64,000 nucleotides of DNA, taken from the NCBI GenBank assembly GCA_964572725.1, contig CAZNFW010000010.1:1-64000 (forward strand), written 5' to 3'. Below, one piece after another: positions 9,120 to 18,175 of this stretch. The position numbers were made by a program, and so were the translations under genes. Source of the DNA: Rosettibacter sp964572725. Its GTDB lineage: Bacteria > Bacteroidota > Ignavibacteria > Ignavibacteriales > Melioribacteraceae. The notes under the pieces are model-generated. The model searched no databases, was not told the origin of the DNA, and was given only the letters and a program-made list of their open reading frames with translations. Positions within the stretch are counted from its first letter, which is position 1, and the number at the start of each line of letters is the position of its first letter.

Positions 9120-10937
9120 ATGAAAAGAACAACTCTTCTTTTATTATTCTATTTAGTTGTTAATCAATCAAGCACATACTCACAAGAAAAAGAATATAAA
9201 TTAAACGATGTTGTTGTAACAGCTTATAGAACACCCGTTGAATATTTAAGATTGTCACGTTCTGTGACAATTTTAGATTATGAGGATATAAAAAATTTAC
9301 CTGTTAATAATATCCAGGATTTACTTCAATACATAAATACGATTGATTTAAAAGTGCGGGGCACGGAAGGAATCCAGGCAGATGCTGGAATTAGAGGAGG
9401 AACTTTTGAACAAACATTAATAATGATTGATGGAGTTAAATTAATTGATCCACAAACAGGTCATCACAATTTAAATTTGCCAATTTCACTTGAGAATGTA
9501 GAACGAATTGAAGTTTTAAAAGGACAGGGCTCCAGAACTTTTGGTGCAAATGCATTTGGAGGTGCAATAAACATTATTACTAAAAAATCAAAAGAAAAGA
9601 GTTTTTCAATTTCTGCACTTGGCGGTGAAAATGGATTATACGACATTAACTTATCTTCTTCTTATCCAATCAGCATAACAGGAAATAATTTTACTTTTTC
9701 AAAAAAGAAATCAAATGGATACAGAGAAAATACTAATTTTGATATAACATCATTTTCAATTGGACAAAATTTAAAAATCAATAAAAATCCTATTAATCTT
9801 TTCTTTGGCTACGTTGATAAAAAATTTGGTGCATATAATTTTTATTCCGATCGCTTTCCAAATCAATGGGAACACACAACAACAAAAATTTTCAGTTCTT
9901 CTGCTGAATTTGGAAATGAAAAAATTAATTTATCTCCAAAAATTTTCTGGAGAAGAAATGATGATGATTATATACTCGATAAAACTCGTCCTGATTGGTA
10001 TCACAATATTCATAAAACTTATTCTTACGGATTTGAAATTCAAGCATCAGTTAAATCTTCTTATGGTATAACAAGTATCGGCAGTGAATTAACAAAAGAT
10101 GAAATAAAAAGTTCTAATCTGGGTTCACATCAAAGAAGTAAAGGAGGATTTTTTCTTGAACATTTAAATGATTCTTATAAAAATTTTACAGCTTCTGCAG
10201 GAATATTTATTTACAATTATTCAAGCATAGGCTGGAAAGTATGGCACGGTGCAGATGTATCTTATAAAATTTCTAATATGTCAAAAGTTTTTGCTTCCTA
10301 CGGAAAAGCATTTAGAATACCAACATTTACAGAACTTTATTACACAAGTCCCGCTAATATGGGAAATCCAGAATTAAAGCATGAAGAAACAACAAATTAT
10401 GAAATTGGATTTTCATCATTTCATAAAATCTTTTTGGTTGATTTGAGCCTTTTTATGAAAGATGGCAAAAATATTATTGACTGGGGAAGAATTTCCAAAG
10501 ATGAACCATGGAAAGTTGAAAACATTGCTGAAGTAAAAACTTATGGAACCGAAATTAATCTGCAACTTTTACCTCAAAAAATTGACAATAGAATACCAAT
10601 AAAAAAAGCTGAAATTAATTATACTTATTTAACCATGAATAGAACAACAGGAAAATATGAATCAAAATATCTCTTGGATTATTTGCAGCATCAACTTATA
10701 CTAAATATAAATCATGAACTGCCATTTAGCTTTGAACAGAACTGGTTTTTCAGATATGAAAAAAGAATAAACTTTAATTCTTACTTAATTGTCGATTCAC
10801 AAATCAGCACTCACATAAATAAGTTTTATATTTTTATCCGAGCAACTAATTTATTCAACAAAGAATATTCTGATTTTGCTGGACTTCCACTGCCCGGCAG
10901 ATGGATAAGTTCTGGTATTAAATATCAAATTTTATAA
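9120..10937 (+). CDS. TonB-dependent outer-membrane receptor, BtuB-like size
   Basis: This 605-residue protein has a signal peptide ending near STYSQ. A plug domain at about residues 25-145 contains DVVVTAYRTP (TonB-box region), the MIDGVKL-like segment, VERIEVLKGQGS and GGAINIITKK. A C-terminal beta-barrel ends in an aromatic-rich strand. Length and plug motifs resemble the vitamin B12 receptor BtuB or a siderophore receptor. The substrate cannot be read from sequence. AGGAGG lies 4 nt before the ATG, the strongest ribosome binding site in the window. A structured element lies in the upstream spacer. It is followed by a hairpin terminator shared with the converging gene. Confidence 0.9.
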   Translation: MKRTTLLLLFYLVVNQSSTYSQEKEYKLNDVVVTAYRTPVEYLRLSRSVTILDYEDIKNLPVNNIQDLLQYINTIDLKVRGTEGIQADAGIRGGTFEQTLIMIDGVKLIDPQTGHHNLNLPISLENVERIEVLKGQGSRTFGANAFGGAINIITKKSKEKSFSISALGGENGLYDINLSSSYPISITGNNFTFSKKKSNGYRENTNFDITSFSIGQNLKINKNPINLFFGYVDKKFGAYNFYSDRFPNQWEHTTTKIFSSSAEFGNEKINLSPKIFWRRNDDDYILDKTRPDWYHNIHKTYSYGFEIQASVKSSYGITSIGSELTKDEIKSSNLGSHQRSKGGFFLEHLNDSYKNFTASAGIFIYNYSSIGWKVWHGADVSYKISNMSKVFASYGKAFRIPTFTELYYTSPANMGNPELKHEETTNYEIGFSSFHKIFLVDLSLFMKDGKNIIDWGRISKDEPWKVENIAEVKTYGTEINLQLLPQKIDNRIPIKKAEINYTYLTMNRTTGKYESKYLLDYLQHQLILNINHELPFSFEQNWFFRYEKRINFNSYLIVDSQISTHINKFYIFIRATNLFNKEYSDFAGLPLPGRWISSGIKYQIL

Positions 10938-10943
10938 ACAACA

Positions 10944-10979
10944 AAATGGGGTAAACAAAATTTATAGTTTACCCCATTT
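10944..10979. terminator. Bidirectional hairpin terminator
   Basis: Perfect 13-bp arms (AAATGGGGTAAAC at 10944-10956 and its complement at 10967-10979) with a 10-nt loop lie between two convergent genes. A-rich sequence precedes the stem and T-rich sequence follows it, so it can serve both strands. Confidence 0.85.
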
Positions 10980-10989
10980 AATTCTAAAC

Positions 10990-11547
10990 TCAAGGAATAA
11001 TATAATAACTTATTCCAGCACCAAATCTTAAATTGTTAGCACTTTTGCTAATGTTATTACGTAAAATAATTGAATAAGAAACAAATGGTTCGAAAGCAAT
11101 TTCCTTACTCAAAAAATAATTTAATCCACCCGTGAAATAAATTTGCGTTCTATCAAAATTACTTTGAAAGACTTTTTGATAGTCTACGCCTGCTCCTATA
11201 AATGGAATAAACTTTTTAGCATTAAAATAATAACGGAAAAAGGAACCAATCGAAAAATGTTTGTAGTATGATTTTTCAATAATATTTTCTGTTTCATATT
11301 TTAATTCATAATACGAAAAGCCAACCTTGCCAGAAATCAAAATATTATCTGTAATAAAATATCCTATTGATGGAGCAATAGATAAATTAAATATTTTTTC
11401 ACTTGATTTTTCGTAATCATAATTTGAATAGCTGATATCAATATTTCCACCCAAAGTATAAATATTTCTTTTAAGAGGATTCTGACAGAATAATGTTGTG
11501 GAAAATATAACTGAGATTAATATGAAAAATAATTTTGAAAAGTTCAT
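10990..11547 (-). CDS. Small outer-membrane beta-barrel protein
   Basis: The 185-residue product has a signal peptide (residues 1 to about 21, ending LFCQ). Alternating amphipathic beta strands follow and run to a C-terminal GAGISYY strand. The pattern fits the OmpA-like/OMP_b-brl superfamily of eight-stranded barrels common in Bacteroidota. No peptidoglycan-binding OmpA domain follows, so it is barrel only. GAGGGAAAAATC precedes the ATG. A candidate promoter lies at 11630-11661, within the 3' end and spacer of yraN, and the gene ends at the shared terminator. Confidence 0.75.
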   Translation of the reverse strand: MNFSKLFFILISVIFSTTLFCQNPLKRNIYTLGGNIDISYSNYDYEKSSEKIFNLSIAPSIGYFITDNILISGKVGFSYYELKYETENIIEKSYYKHFSIGSFFRYYFNAKKFIPFIGAGVDYQKVFQSNFDRTQIYFTGGLNYFLSKEIAFEPFVSYSIILRNNISKSANNLRFGAGISYYIIP

Positions 11548-11629
11548 GATTTTTCCCTCATATTCTTGAAATTGAAGTTATTATTATTGTGCAGGAATTA
11601 TTTTCCCCTCAAATTTGACTTCAACTTAC

Positions 11630-11661
11630 CAAAATTAAAACTTTTTGCAATGATTTTTAAA
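11630..11661 (-). promoter_or_regulatory. Candidate Bacteroidota-type promoter for the small barrel gene
   Basis: Read on the minus strand, TAATTTTG (11630-11637) matches the TAnnTTTG -7 element. The -33 position 20 nt upstream reads TTTA instead of TTTG. Transcription would begin about 75 nt before the ATG at 11547. Confidence 0.35.
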
Positions 11662-12013
11662 TAACATTTATATAATGATTTATTTGCGGCTTCTGATCAG
11701 GCAGATGTAAAATTGAAATAACATCTATTCTGCATGACTGGTCGTAAATATTTTTTTGATAAATGTAAGCTTCTGCAGTTTTTCTGATTTGATTTTTCTT
11801 ATTCTTTGTAATTGAATCTTCGGGATATCCATATTCGAGTGATTTTCTGTATTTAACTTCGATAAAAACAATAATGTCACCGTCTTTCGCAATTATATCA
11901 ATCTCACCATGTCCATATTGATAATTTCTTTCTAAAATTTGATAACCAAGCTCTGAGATAAATTTGCATGCAATTTCTTCGCCTTCTTTCCCGGTTTTTC
12001 TTTTATTTTTCAT
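11657..12013 (-). CDS. yraN: UPF0102 (YraN) family nuclease-fold protein
   Basis: This 118-residue protein carries the restriction-endonuclease-like motifs of UPF0102: GEEIACKFISELGY, the GHGEIDIIAKDGD segment with the acidic pair, and IVFIEVKYRKS (the E-x-K of the PD-(D/E)xK fold). Its cellular role is not settled. It lies 4 bp after rnhB, the standard rnhB-yraN neighbourhood seen in many bacteria, and is the last gene of the minus-strand run from rimO. Confidence 0.9.
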   Translation of the reverse strand: MKNKRKTGKEGEEIACKFISELGYQILERNYQYGHGEIDIIAKDGDIIVFIEVKYRKSLEYGYPEDSITKNKKNQIRKTAEAYIYQKNIYDQSCRIDVISILHLPDQKPQINHYINVI

Positions 12014-12017
12014 TCTT

Positions 12018-12632
12018 TCAAATAATATTCTTTAAAAAAGATCTTCTATGAAATGGCGTAATGCCATAATTTTTTATTGCTTGAATGTGTGACTTTGTTG
12101 GATAACCTTTATTTCTTTCCCACAAATATGCTGGATATTCAAGAGCTGCTTCCCTCATAATTCTGTCTCGAGTAACTTTTGCTAAAATTGATGCTGCTGC
12201 AATTGAAAATGATTTTGAATCACCTTTTACAATGGTTTTTATCATACTATCATCAAATGAAAAAGATTTGTTGCCGTCAATTAATACTAAATGTGGTTTA
12301 ACTGTAAGATTTTCTACAGCATTTTTCATTGCTTTAAGAGTTGCCTGCAAAATATTTATTTCATCTATTTCGTTATGATTAATAATACCAACAGCATAGC
12401 TTATACAATTATGAATTATCCATTCATAAAGATTTTCTCTAATTTTTTCAGAAAGTTTTTTTGAATCATTAATTTGAGGATGAAAAACATTTTTATCAAA
12501 AATTACAGCTGCAGCTACAACGGGACCTGCAATAGGTCCTCTTCCTGCTTCGTCAACGCCGGCAATGTGTTTAATTTTTTTTGTTATAAATGAATTATCA
12601 AATACTTTGAGCGAATTATAATGCATTGACAT
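12018..12632 (-). CDS. rnhB: Ribonuclease HII
   Basis: About 204 residues encode RNase HII, which cuts RNA in RNA-DNA hybrids and at single misinserted ribonucleotides. The signature AGVDEAGRGPIAGPVVAAAV supplies the first acidic active-site residues. NDSKKLSEK, LIDGNK and SIAAASILAKVTRDR follow, as does a C-terminal GYPTKSHIQAI segment. The frame stays open to an ATG at 12686, just 12 bp after the Omp85 stop. I prefer the ATG at 12632 because the longer version adds an atypical hydrophobic extension; neither start has a clear ribosome binding site. Confidence 0.93.
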   Translation of the reverse strand: MSMHYNSLKVFDNSFITKKIKHIAGVDEAGRGPIAGPVVAAAVIFDKNVFHPQINDSKKLSEKIRENLYEWIIHNCISYAVGIINHNEIDEINILQATLKAMKNAVENLTVKPHLVLIDGNKSFSFDDSMIKTIVKGDSKSFSIAAASILAKVTRDRIMREAALEYPAYLWERNKGYPTKSHIQAIKNYGITPFHRRSFLKNII

Positions 12633-12698
12633 TCGAACTAATTTTATTTCAAAAAGTAATTGAAAATTATTAAGAAAAAAAATCATGGAATTAAAATA

Positions 12699-14447
12699 TC
12701 AGAACCCGCTGATTAAACCAAAATGAATTTTTCCCTGAGAAAAAGAATCACCTTTTGCAAGAGCAAAACTTACACTTAATATTCCTATTCCTGTTTCTAC
12801 ATTTATTCCAAATCCATAACCCACTTTATATTCTCCTGAAGCATTATTATTAAAATTATTGCGTGAAATATAGCCAGTATCAAAAAACAAAAAAGTATAA
12901 GTTTTATTTGAGAGCAGCAATCTGTATTCAATATTCGACCATAAAATGCGTGTGCCTGAAAATTGTTTTTCCCGATATCCGCGTAATGAATTTGCTCCTC
13001 CGAGTAAATATAAATCGCTGATTTCAATATATGAACCTTTCAATTGTCGTGCATGCACTTTTAATGCTGCAACTTGATTTGAAAATAATTCTTTAAAAAA
13101 CTCAAAATCAATTTCTAATCTTTGAAGGTTTAATTCAGTCTTTGTTTCATCTGTAAAGAATTCTTTTGGTCCATTAATTTTTTTAATTGAATACTTGTAA
13201 GCATTACTAAACAAAATTCCTTTGGTAGTTGAGTAATAATCATCTCTTGTATCAATCTTAAAATTTATACCTGTAGTGATTGATGAAGAATTAAATACGG
13301 TAAAAACTTTATCTTTCCTTTCAATCGGAATAGTTAATTGCGAATTAAACAAAATGGATGCTGAAATTTCAGAAGCTGCTAAATATTCCAATGTGCCTTC
13401 ATAATTCCGCTGGATGTATGTTGAATCCTGAATTCTCTGAAACATGCTTCCTGATAAATTAAAGGGATAATTAAAAATCCATGGTTCAGAATATTTAAGT
13501 TCAAGTTCCTGTGTATTTCGATTTTCTCTTTGCCACCTTATCAAAGCGTTTCTTCCTGTCCCAAATAAATTTCTAAATCCAAGATTGATATAACCTGTAA
13601 AGTAGCCTCTTTCTTTACCGCTGGAGGGAATATATCCAATTATTCCATCAAAATTGTTTGTAACTTTTTCTTTTACTGATATTTTCAAAACCCCTTCATT
13701 TTTATTATTGATAAAAAAAGCTGGAGCTTCTATTTGTTCAAAAAAATTTAGCCTGTTTAATTTTGCAGGAATATCATCAATTTTTTTTTGATTATACTCA
13801 TCACCAAAATTTAATCCGAGCTCTCTAAGTATAACTTTATCCTTTGTTTTATTATTCCCTTCAATTTCGATGCGGTTTATAATTCCTTTAATTCCTTTAT
13901 CAATATTCAAAAATATATCAGCATAATTTTTTTTTGATATGGAATCAGAATAAAAATAAACTGAATTTATTTTTACTGATGCAAATGGATAACCGTTGTT
14001 TTCATAATAATCAAGAACATTGCTGATTGCATTTTCAAAAAGTTCTTTTGAAAATACTTGCCAGAATAATGGTGAAAAAATTTTTGATAAATAAGCCGAA
14101 TCTTTAGCATCACAGTTAAACTTAATATTTGATATAAATGCGGGATTATTTTCCTTAATGTTGATTAGTAAATTTATCTTTGATGAATCAACATTCTGCA
14201 ATATAGTTATCACATCGGCAAAATAATAACCCTGTTCTTGAAGAGCAGCTAAAATATTTTTCTTAATGGAATCTTCAAAGCCCTCGAATATTTTTGCCCC
14301 TTTTGAAATGCCTGCCCATCTTAAATAATCTTTTTCAGAATATACATTGTTTCCATGAATTTCTATAGAATTTATAATTTGTGCAAAAATTGTTTGGTAA
14401 AAGAAAAAACAAAAAATAATCTGTATTCTAATACTTTGGCGTGTCAT
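12699..14447 (-). CDS. Omp85-family outer-membrane protein (BamA/TamA-like) with POTRA domains
   Basis: This 582-residue protein has a signal peptide and about three POTRA-like repeats (roughly residues 25-260; strands such as INSIEIHGNNVYSE and INRIEIEGNNKTKDKVILRELG). A 16-strand-type barrel follows. The barrel carries LGGANSLRGYREKQF, the counterpart of the (V/I)RGF/LRGY loop-6 motif of Omp85 proteins. It is shorter than BamA (about 800 residues with five POTRAs) and closer to TamA-like or Bacteroidota Omp85 paralogues. It overlaps the upstream kinase gene by 20 bp. A role in outer-membrane assembly or export is inferred from family only. Confidence 0.88.
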   Translation of the reverse strand: MTRQSIRIQIIFCFFFYQTIFAQIINSIEIHGNNVYSEKDYLRWAGISKGAKIFEGFEDSIKKNILAALQEQGYYFADVITILQNVDSSKINLLINIKENNPAFISNIKFNCDAKDSAYLSKIFSPLFWQVFSKELFENAISNVLDYYENNGYPFASVKINSVYFYSDSISKKNYADIFLNIDKGIKGIINRIEIEGNNKTKDKVILRELGLNFGDEYNQKKIDDIPAKLNRLNFFEQIEAPAFFINNKNEGVLKISVKEKVTNNFDGIIGYIPSSGKERGYFTGYINLGFRNLFGTGRNALIRWQRENRNTQELELKYSEPWIFNYPFNLSGSMFQRIQDSTYIQRNYEGTLEYLAASEISASILFNSQLTIPIERKDKVFTVFNSSSITTGINFKIDTRDDYYSTTKGILFSNAYKYSIKKINGPKEFFTDETKTELNLQRLEIDFEFFKELFSNQVAALKVHARQLKGSYIEISDLYLLGGANSLRGYREKQFSGTRILWSNIEYRLLLSNKTYTFLFFDTGYISRNNFNNNASGEYKVGYGFGINVETGIGILSVSFALAKGDSFSQGKIHFGLISGF

Positions 14448-15396
14448 CGATAATTTTCATTTTCTTGCCTACTGGTTCAATAACAATATCGAATAAATAT
14501 TTTTCATATTCATGTTTAGCAACATTACAGGTTTCTAATTTTGCTGCGTTGGCAATTCCAAGAGAAGTAGCAATTTTAACAAAATCATCAAAGACCAATG
14601 AATTTTCCATGCCATAAGCTATTCCAGCAGTAAAAGCATCACCGCTTCCTGTAGAATCTATAGAATCAACTAATGGAAAAGAAATTTTATAAATAAAGTC
14701 GAATTTAGAAGCGAAAAAATAATTTGCACCATCGGTGAGAAAACCAAGTTTAATTCCTTTTGCATAAAGATTTTTTAAGTAATTAATTTTTTCTTCATCA
14801 CTATGCAATTTTATTGAAAGAGATTCTTCTACTTCAGAAACATTATTATGAACAACCGTAGGCGATGCATTTAAGCAATCATTTAAATGTTCGCCATAAG
14901 TATCAAGGATTGAAATTTTATCATATTTGTTTGCAAGTTCAATTCCGTATTTGAAAACAGAATTTGTTTCAGCGCAGGGTGAGCTTCCAGAAAACACCAC
15001 AATAGAACAATTTTGAATCATTCTTTCAAGTTTATTTTTGAATTCATTAACTTCTTCGCTGGATATTTTACTGTTGAAACCAAAAAATGTTGTTATTCTC
15101 TTTGTATCATTTTCAATAATAATATCTGCAATTCGAGTTTCTGATTTTATCGATTGAATTGAAAAATTAATTTTTTCTTCTGCCAAAATTGACCTTAAAA
15201 TCTTTCCATTATTTCCGCCTAAAAAAGTTAGAGCAGAATTTTGAACTCCAAGAAAATTTAATTGCCTGCTAACATTTATTCCTTTGCCGCCAGCAGCATA
15301 TTTTTCATCAATGCATCTATTGTTTTTGCCCAGTTGAACAGAATGAAAAAATAATCTTCTTTCGAGCAATGGATTAAGTGTTACTGTCAGAATCAT
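14428..15396 (-). CDS. PfkB-family sugar kinase, 1-phosphofructokinase-like
   Basis: This 322-residue ribokinase-fold kinase resembles FruK/LacC, which phosphorylate fructose 1-phosphate or tagatose 6-phosphate. Motifs include MILTVTLNP at the start, the GGKGINVSRQL substrate loop, and DSTGSGDAFTAGI with the catalytic Asp and anion hole. The conserved NPALD of FruK reads NPLLE here, so a substrate-contact Asp is replaced by Glu. The sugar phosphate used is therefore uncertain. No PTS gene is adjacent. The 3' end overlaps the Omp85 gene by 20 bp, which implies translational coupling despite no evident functional link. Confidence 0.85.
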   Translation of the reverse strand: MILTVTLNPLLERRLFFHSVQLGKNNRCIDEKYAAGGKGINVSRQLNFLGVQNSALTFLGGNNGKILRSILAEEKINFSIQSIKSETRIADIIIENDTKRITTFFGFNSKISSEEVNEFKNKLERMIQNCSIVVFSGSSPCAETNSVFKYGIELANKYDKISILDTYGEHLNDCLNASPTVVHNNVSEVEESLSIKLHSDEEKINYLKNLYAKGIKLGFLTDGANYFFASKFDFIYKISFPLVDSIDSTGSGDAFTAGIAYGMENSLVFDDFVKIATSLGIANAAKLETCNVAKHEYEKYLFDIVIEPVGKKMKIIDDTPKY

Positions 15397-15430
15397 CTTA
15401 AGATATTTTTTGTTAAAAACAAGAATTTAT

Positions 15431-16705
15431 TCAGGGTCTATAACCAGGCCAGCGGCTGTAGTCTGGATTTATTAATCTATAATCACCAAAGCCTGTCTGG
15501 TCAACAAATATAAATGAGCGATTTAATTCATAATAATCCCAGATTTCGTATGGTCTTGAATTAGGTTCAAGCGGATGACGCTCAACATAACTTGGAGGAC
15601 CGAATGTTATATAAATCATCCCCATATCCGAACGCCAGCCTTCGCGTCCCCATCCTTTGAAATTTTTATTTGCATATTCCACTCTTCTATAATATTCAAT
15701 CAGGATAGGATTTTCATCCATCTTGGGATTAGGTTTTCTTTTTTCCCAGAATGCAAGAAAGCGCTCTAATTTTTCTTCGTATGTTTTTCCTTCTTTAATA
15801 AAACTTAATTCATTGGGACTCGCAATATAAATCATCTGTTCTATGGCTTTATCTATATCATCAATTGATTGAGGCAATCCAGTAATTATTGAATGCAATT
15901 TTTTTTCTGTATAAGTAAGATTATTATTTTCTATATCTTTTAGATTTATTGTGCATTTATAATCTCCTAATTTAAAATTGGTATTTTCAAAAGTATAAAA
16001 TATTGGATTAGTGCCCTGTTTAATTTTATATGGTTCTTCCTGTTTAATTGAGGAATTATTTTTCAAGTCTTCGAGTATGTATTCAAGAACAATGTCTCTA
16101 TCTGTATTAGAATAAATCTCAAAATAAATTGGCAAATTTCTAGTTCTGTTTGTTACAGTTTTAGAAACATTTGGAACAATTTTTTCTCCCGCTGTATCTT
16201 TTACAACTTCGGTAACAAAAATAATATCACTCAAACTAATAGAATCTGAAATGGGATTGACTTTGATGTTAAAATCCAATGAATAACTTTTACGTGAATC
16301 ATTATCTTCGAGTATGCATTTAAGAAAATATTCTCCCGGTACAAAATCGAAGGTTTTATAAGAAAGATTAAAATTATTTTTTGAAATTGTATTTTCAAAA
16401 TTATCAGTGCTTACTTTTTCCTTCCAGATTCTTTCGAATAATATATTTTTTTTGTCTTTATCATAAAATATTAATGATAAATTATAACTTGCATTAAAAT
16501 TATTGTCCTGTTTAACAAATTGAATACTGGTGTATGGAACCTGAATAAACACATCCAGGCGGGTTTTAGCTGGTGTTGAATCTATATAATTAGCAAAATC
16601 AACAAAGAATGCTTGCTGCTTAAACTGGCTTACTCCACTCGAAGATTCAACTTGAGCATACAAATAGCCGCTAATTAAAATCATAAAAAAAATAATTCTT
16701 TTCAT
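15431..16705 (-). CDS. GWxTD domain protein, secreted
   Basis: The 424-residue product has a signal peptide (residues 1 to about 18). An N-terminal beta-rich part follows, and the C-terminal GWxTD domain spans about residues 300-420. The signature appears as GWRSDMGMIYITFGPPSYVERHP, with Ser instead of Thr in GWxTD. GWxTD proteins are typical of Bacteroidota, Ignavibacteria and Acidobacteria, and their function is unknown. It is 11 bp downstream of rimO and belongs to the same minus-strand run. Confidence 0.88.
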   Translation of the reverse strand: MKRIIFFMILISGYLYAQVESSSGVSQFKQQAFFVDFANYIDSTPAKTRLDVFIQVPYTSIQFVKQDNNFNASYNLSLIFYDKDKKNILFERIWKEKVSTDNFENTISKNNFNLSYKTFDFVPGEYFLKCILEDNDSRKSYSLDFNIKVNPISDSISLSDIIFVTEVVKDTAGEKIVPNVSKTVTNRTRNLPIYFEIYSNTDRDIVLEYILEDLKNNSSIKQEEPYKIKQGTNPIFYTFENTNFKLGDYKCTINLKDIENNNLTYTEKKLHSIITGLPQSIDDIDKAIEQMIYIASPNELSFIKEGKTYEEKLERFLAFWEKRKPNPKMDENPILIEYYRRVEYANKNFKGWGREGWRSDMGMIYITFGPPSYVERHPLEPNSRPYEIWDYYELNRSFIFVDQTGFGDYRLINPDYSRWPGYRP

Positions 16706-16716
16706 TTTATTAATCC

Positions 16717-18015
16717 TTACTTACACTTTAATTTACCAAATAAATCATACTCGTTGCAATCATAAATTTCAGCACTATAAAATTTACCAGTTTGAATATG
16801 ATTTTTATTTTTTTGTATATAAACTTCACCATCTACTTCGGGTGCATCTCTTTCAGTTCTTGCTATATAAAATTCATTTTCTTTATCATCAATTATTACT
16901 TTTAATTCTCTGCCTATTAATTCTTTATTTTTATTTAATGATATTTCTTTTTGAATTTCCATCAATATTGCCTTACGTTCCTCTTTGACTTCTGGTGGAA
17001 TTGGATCACCAAGTTTATAGCTTGCAGTATTTTCTTCCATTGAATATGTAAATACACCAAATCTTTCGAACTTTATATCTTGAACAAAATTACAAAGTTC
17101 CTCAAAATCTTCTTCTGTTTCCTCTGGATAACCTACAATAAAAGTAGTTCTAAGAGTTAAATCCGGAATTTTGCTCCTTAGTTTATTAATTAATTCAATA
17201 GTTCTCTTTTTTGTTATTCCTCTTCTCATAGATTTTAGAACATTATCTGAAATATGCTGGAGCGGGAGATCAATATATTTACAAACTTTTGGATTTGATG
17301 AAATTGTTTCTATTAAATCTTCTGGAAAATGCGACGGATAAGCATACATAATTCTAATCCATTCAATTCCATCAATCAATGAAAGCTTATTTACTAATTC
17401 AGAAATATTTCTTTTGCTGTAAATATCTTTTCCATAATCTGTTGTATCCTGTCCAATTAAAATTAATTCCTTTACTCCTTGTTCAGAAAGAAATTGAGCT
17501 TCTTTAATTAAATCTTCCATATGTCTTGACTTATGTTTGCCGCGCATCAGCGGAATAGCACAAAAAGAACATGGATGGTCGCATCCTTCAGAAATTTTTA
17601 AATAAGCAAAATGTCTGGGGGTTGTTAATAATCTCTCTCCAAGTAATTCATATTTAAGATTTCCTCCAAATTCTCTCAATACACCTTCATAAGCTTCCGT
17701 TCCAAAGAATGAATCAACTTCAGGTATTTCGTTCCTTAATTCCCTCGCATATCTTTCTGAAAGGCATCCAATAACAACAACTTTTTTAATTTTGCCTTCT
17801 TTCTTTAATTCTACTGCTTCGAGTATTGTGTTTATTGATTCTTCTTTTGCTGCTTCAATGAAACCGCATGTATTTATAATTAATGCATCAGCTTCTTCTA
17901 AATTTTTTGTTAGTTCTATATGATTCAGTTTTAACTGATTCATCAATCTTTCAGAGTCTACAGTATTTTTTGAACATCCAAGTGTTATAACTGAAACTTT
18001 ATTTCTTTTCTTCAT
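16717..18015 (-). CDS. rimO: Ribosomal protein uS12 methylthiotransferase RimO
   Basis: About 432 residues encode a radical-SAM methylthiotransferase that modifies an Asp of ribosomal protein S12. The UPF0004 domain (VITLGCSKNTVDSERLMNQL) comes first. The radical-SAM cluster GCDHPCSFCAIP (CxxxCxxC) and RTTFIVGYPEETEEDF follow, and a C-terminal TRAM domain ends the protein. GCSKNTVDSE and the ERFGVFTYS segment favour RimO over MiaB. I chose the ATG at 18015 (AACAGG just upstream) over an in-frame GTG at 18036. The GTG would overlap a candidate promoter element. Confidence 0.93.
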   Translation of the reverse strand: MKKRNKVSVITLGCSKNTVDSERLMNQLKLNHIELTKNLEEADALIINTCGFIEAAKEESINTILEAVELKKEGKIKKVVVIGCLSERYARELRNEIPEVDSFFGTEAYEGVLREFGGNLKYELLGERLLTTPRHFAYLKISEGCDHPCSFCAIPLMRGKHKSRHMEDLIKEAQFLSEQGVKELILIGQDTTDYGKDIYSKRNISELVNKLSLIDGIEWIRIMYAYPSHFPEDLIETISSNPKVCKYIDLPLQHISDNVLKSMRRGITKKRTIELINKLRSKIPDLTLRTTFIVGYPEETEEDFEELCNFVQDIKFERFGVFTYSMEENTASYKLGDPIPPEVKEERKAILMEIQKEISLNKNKELIGRELKVIIDDKENEFYIARTERDAPEVDGEVYIQKNKNHIQTGKFYSAEIYDCNEYDLFGKLKCK

Positions 18016-18035
18016 AAACCTGTTTCTTTTTTGCA

Positions 18036-18067
18036 CAAAGATAAATAATTAATCCTGCTTGCAGAAA
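18036..18067 (-). promoter_or_regulatory. Candidate promoter for the rimO run
   Basis: On the minus strand TATCTTTG (18036-18043) matches the TAnnTTTG -7 element. TTTC lies at the -33 position, 20 nt upstream, a three-of-four match. Transcription would begin near 18029, shortly before the chosen rimO ATG. Confidence 0.4.
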
Positions 18068-18175
18068 TGATGAGATTACAAAATAATACATTATTTACTG
18101 TACATTTTTTCTTTCACTATTTATTTAAAATCTTCATTACTATATTTATGACAAGAAAAATTCATTATTGAGTTT

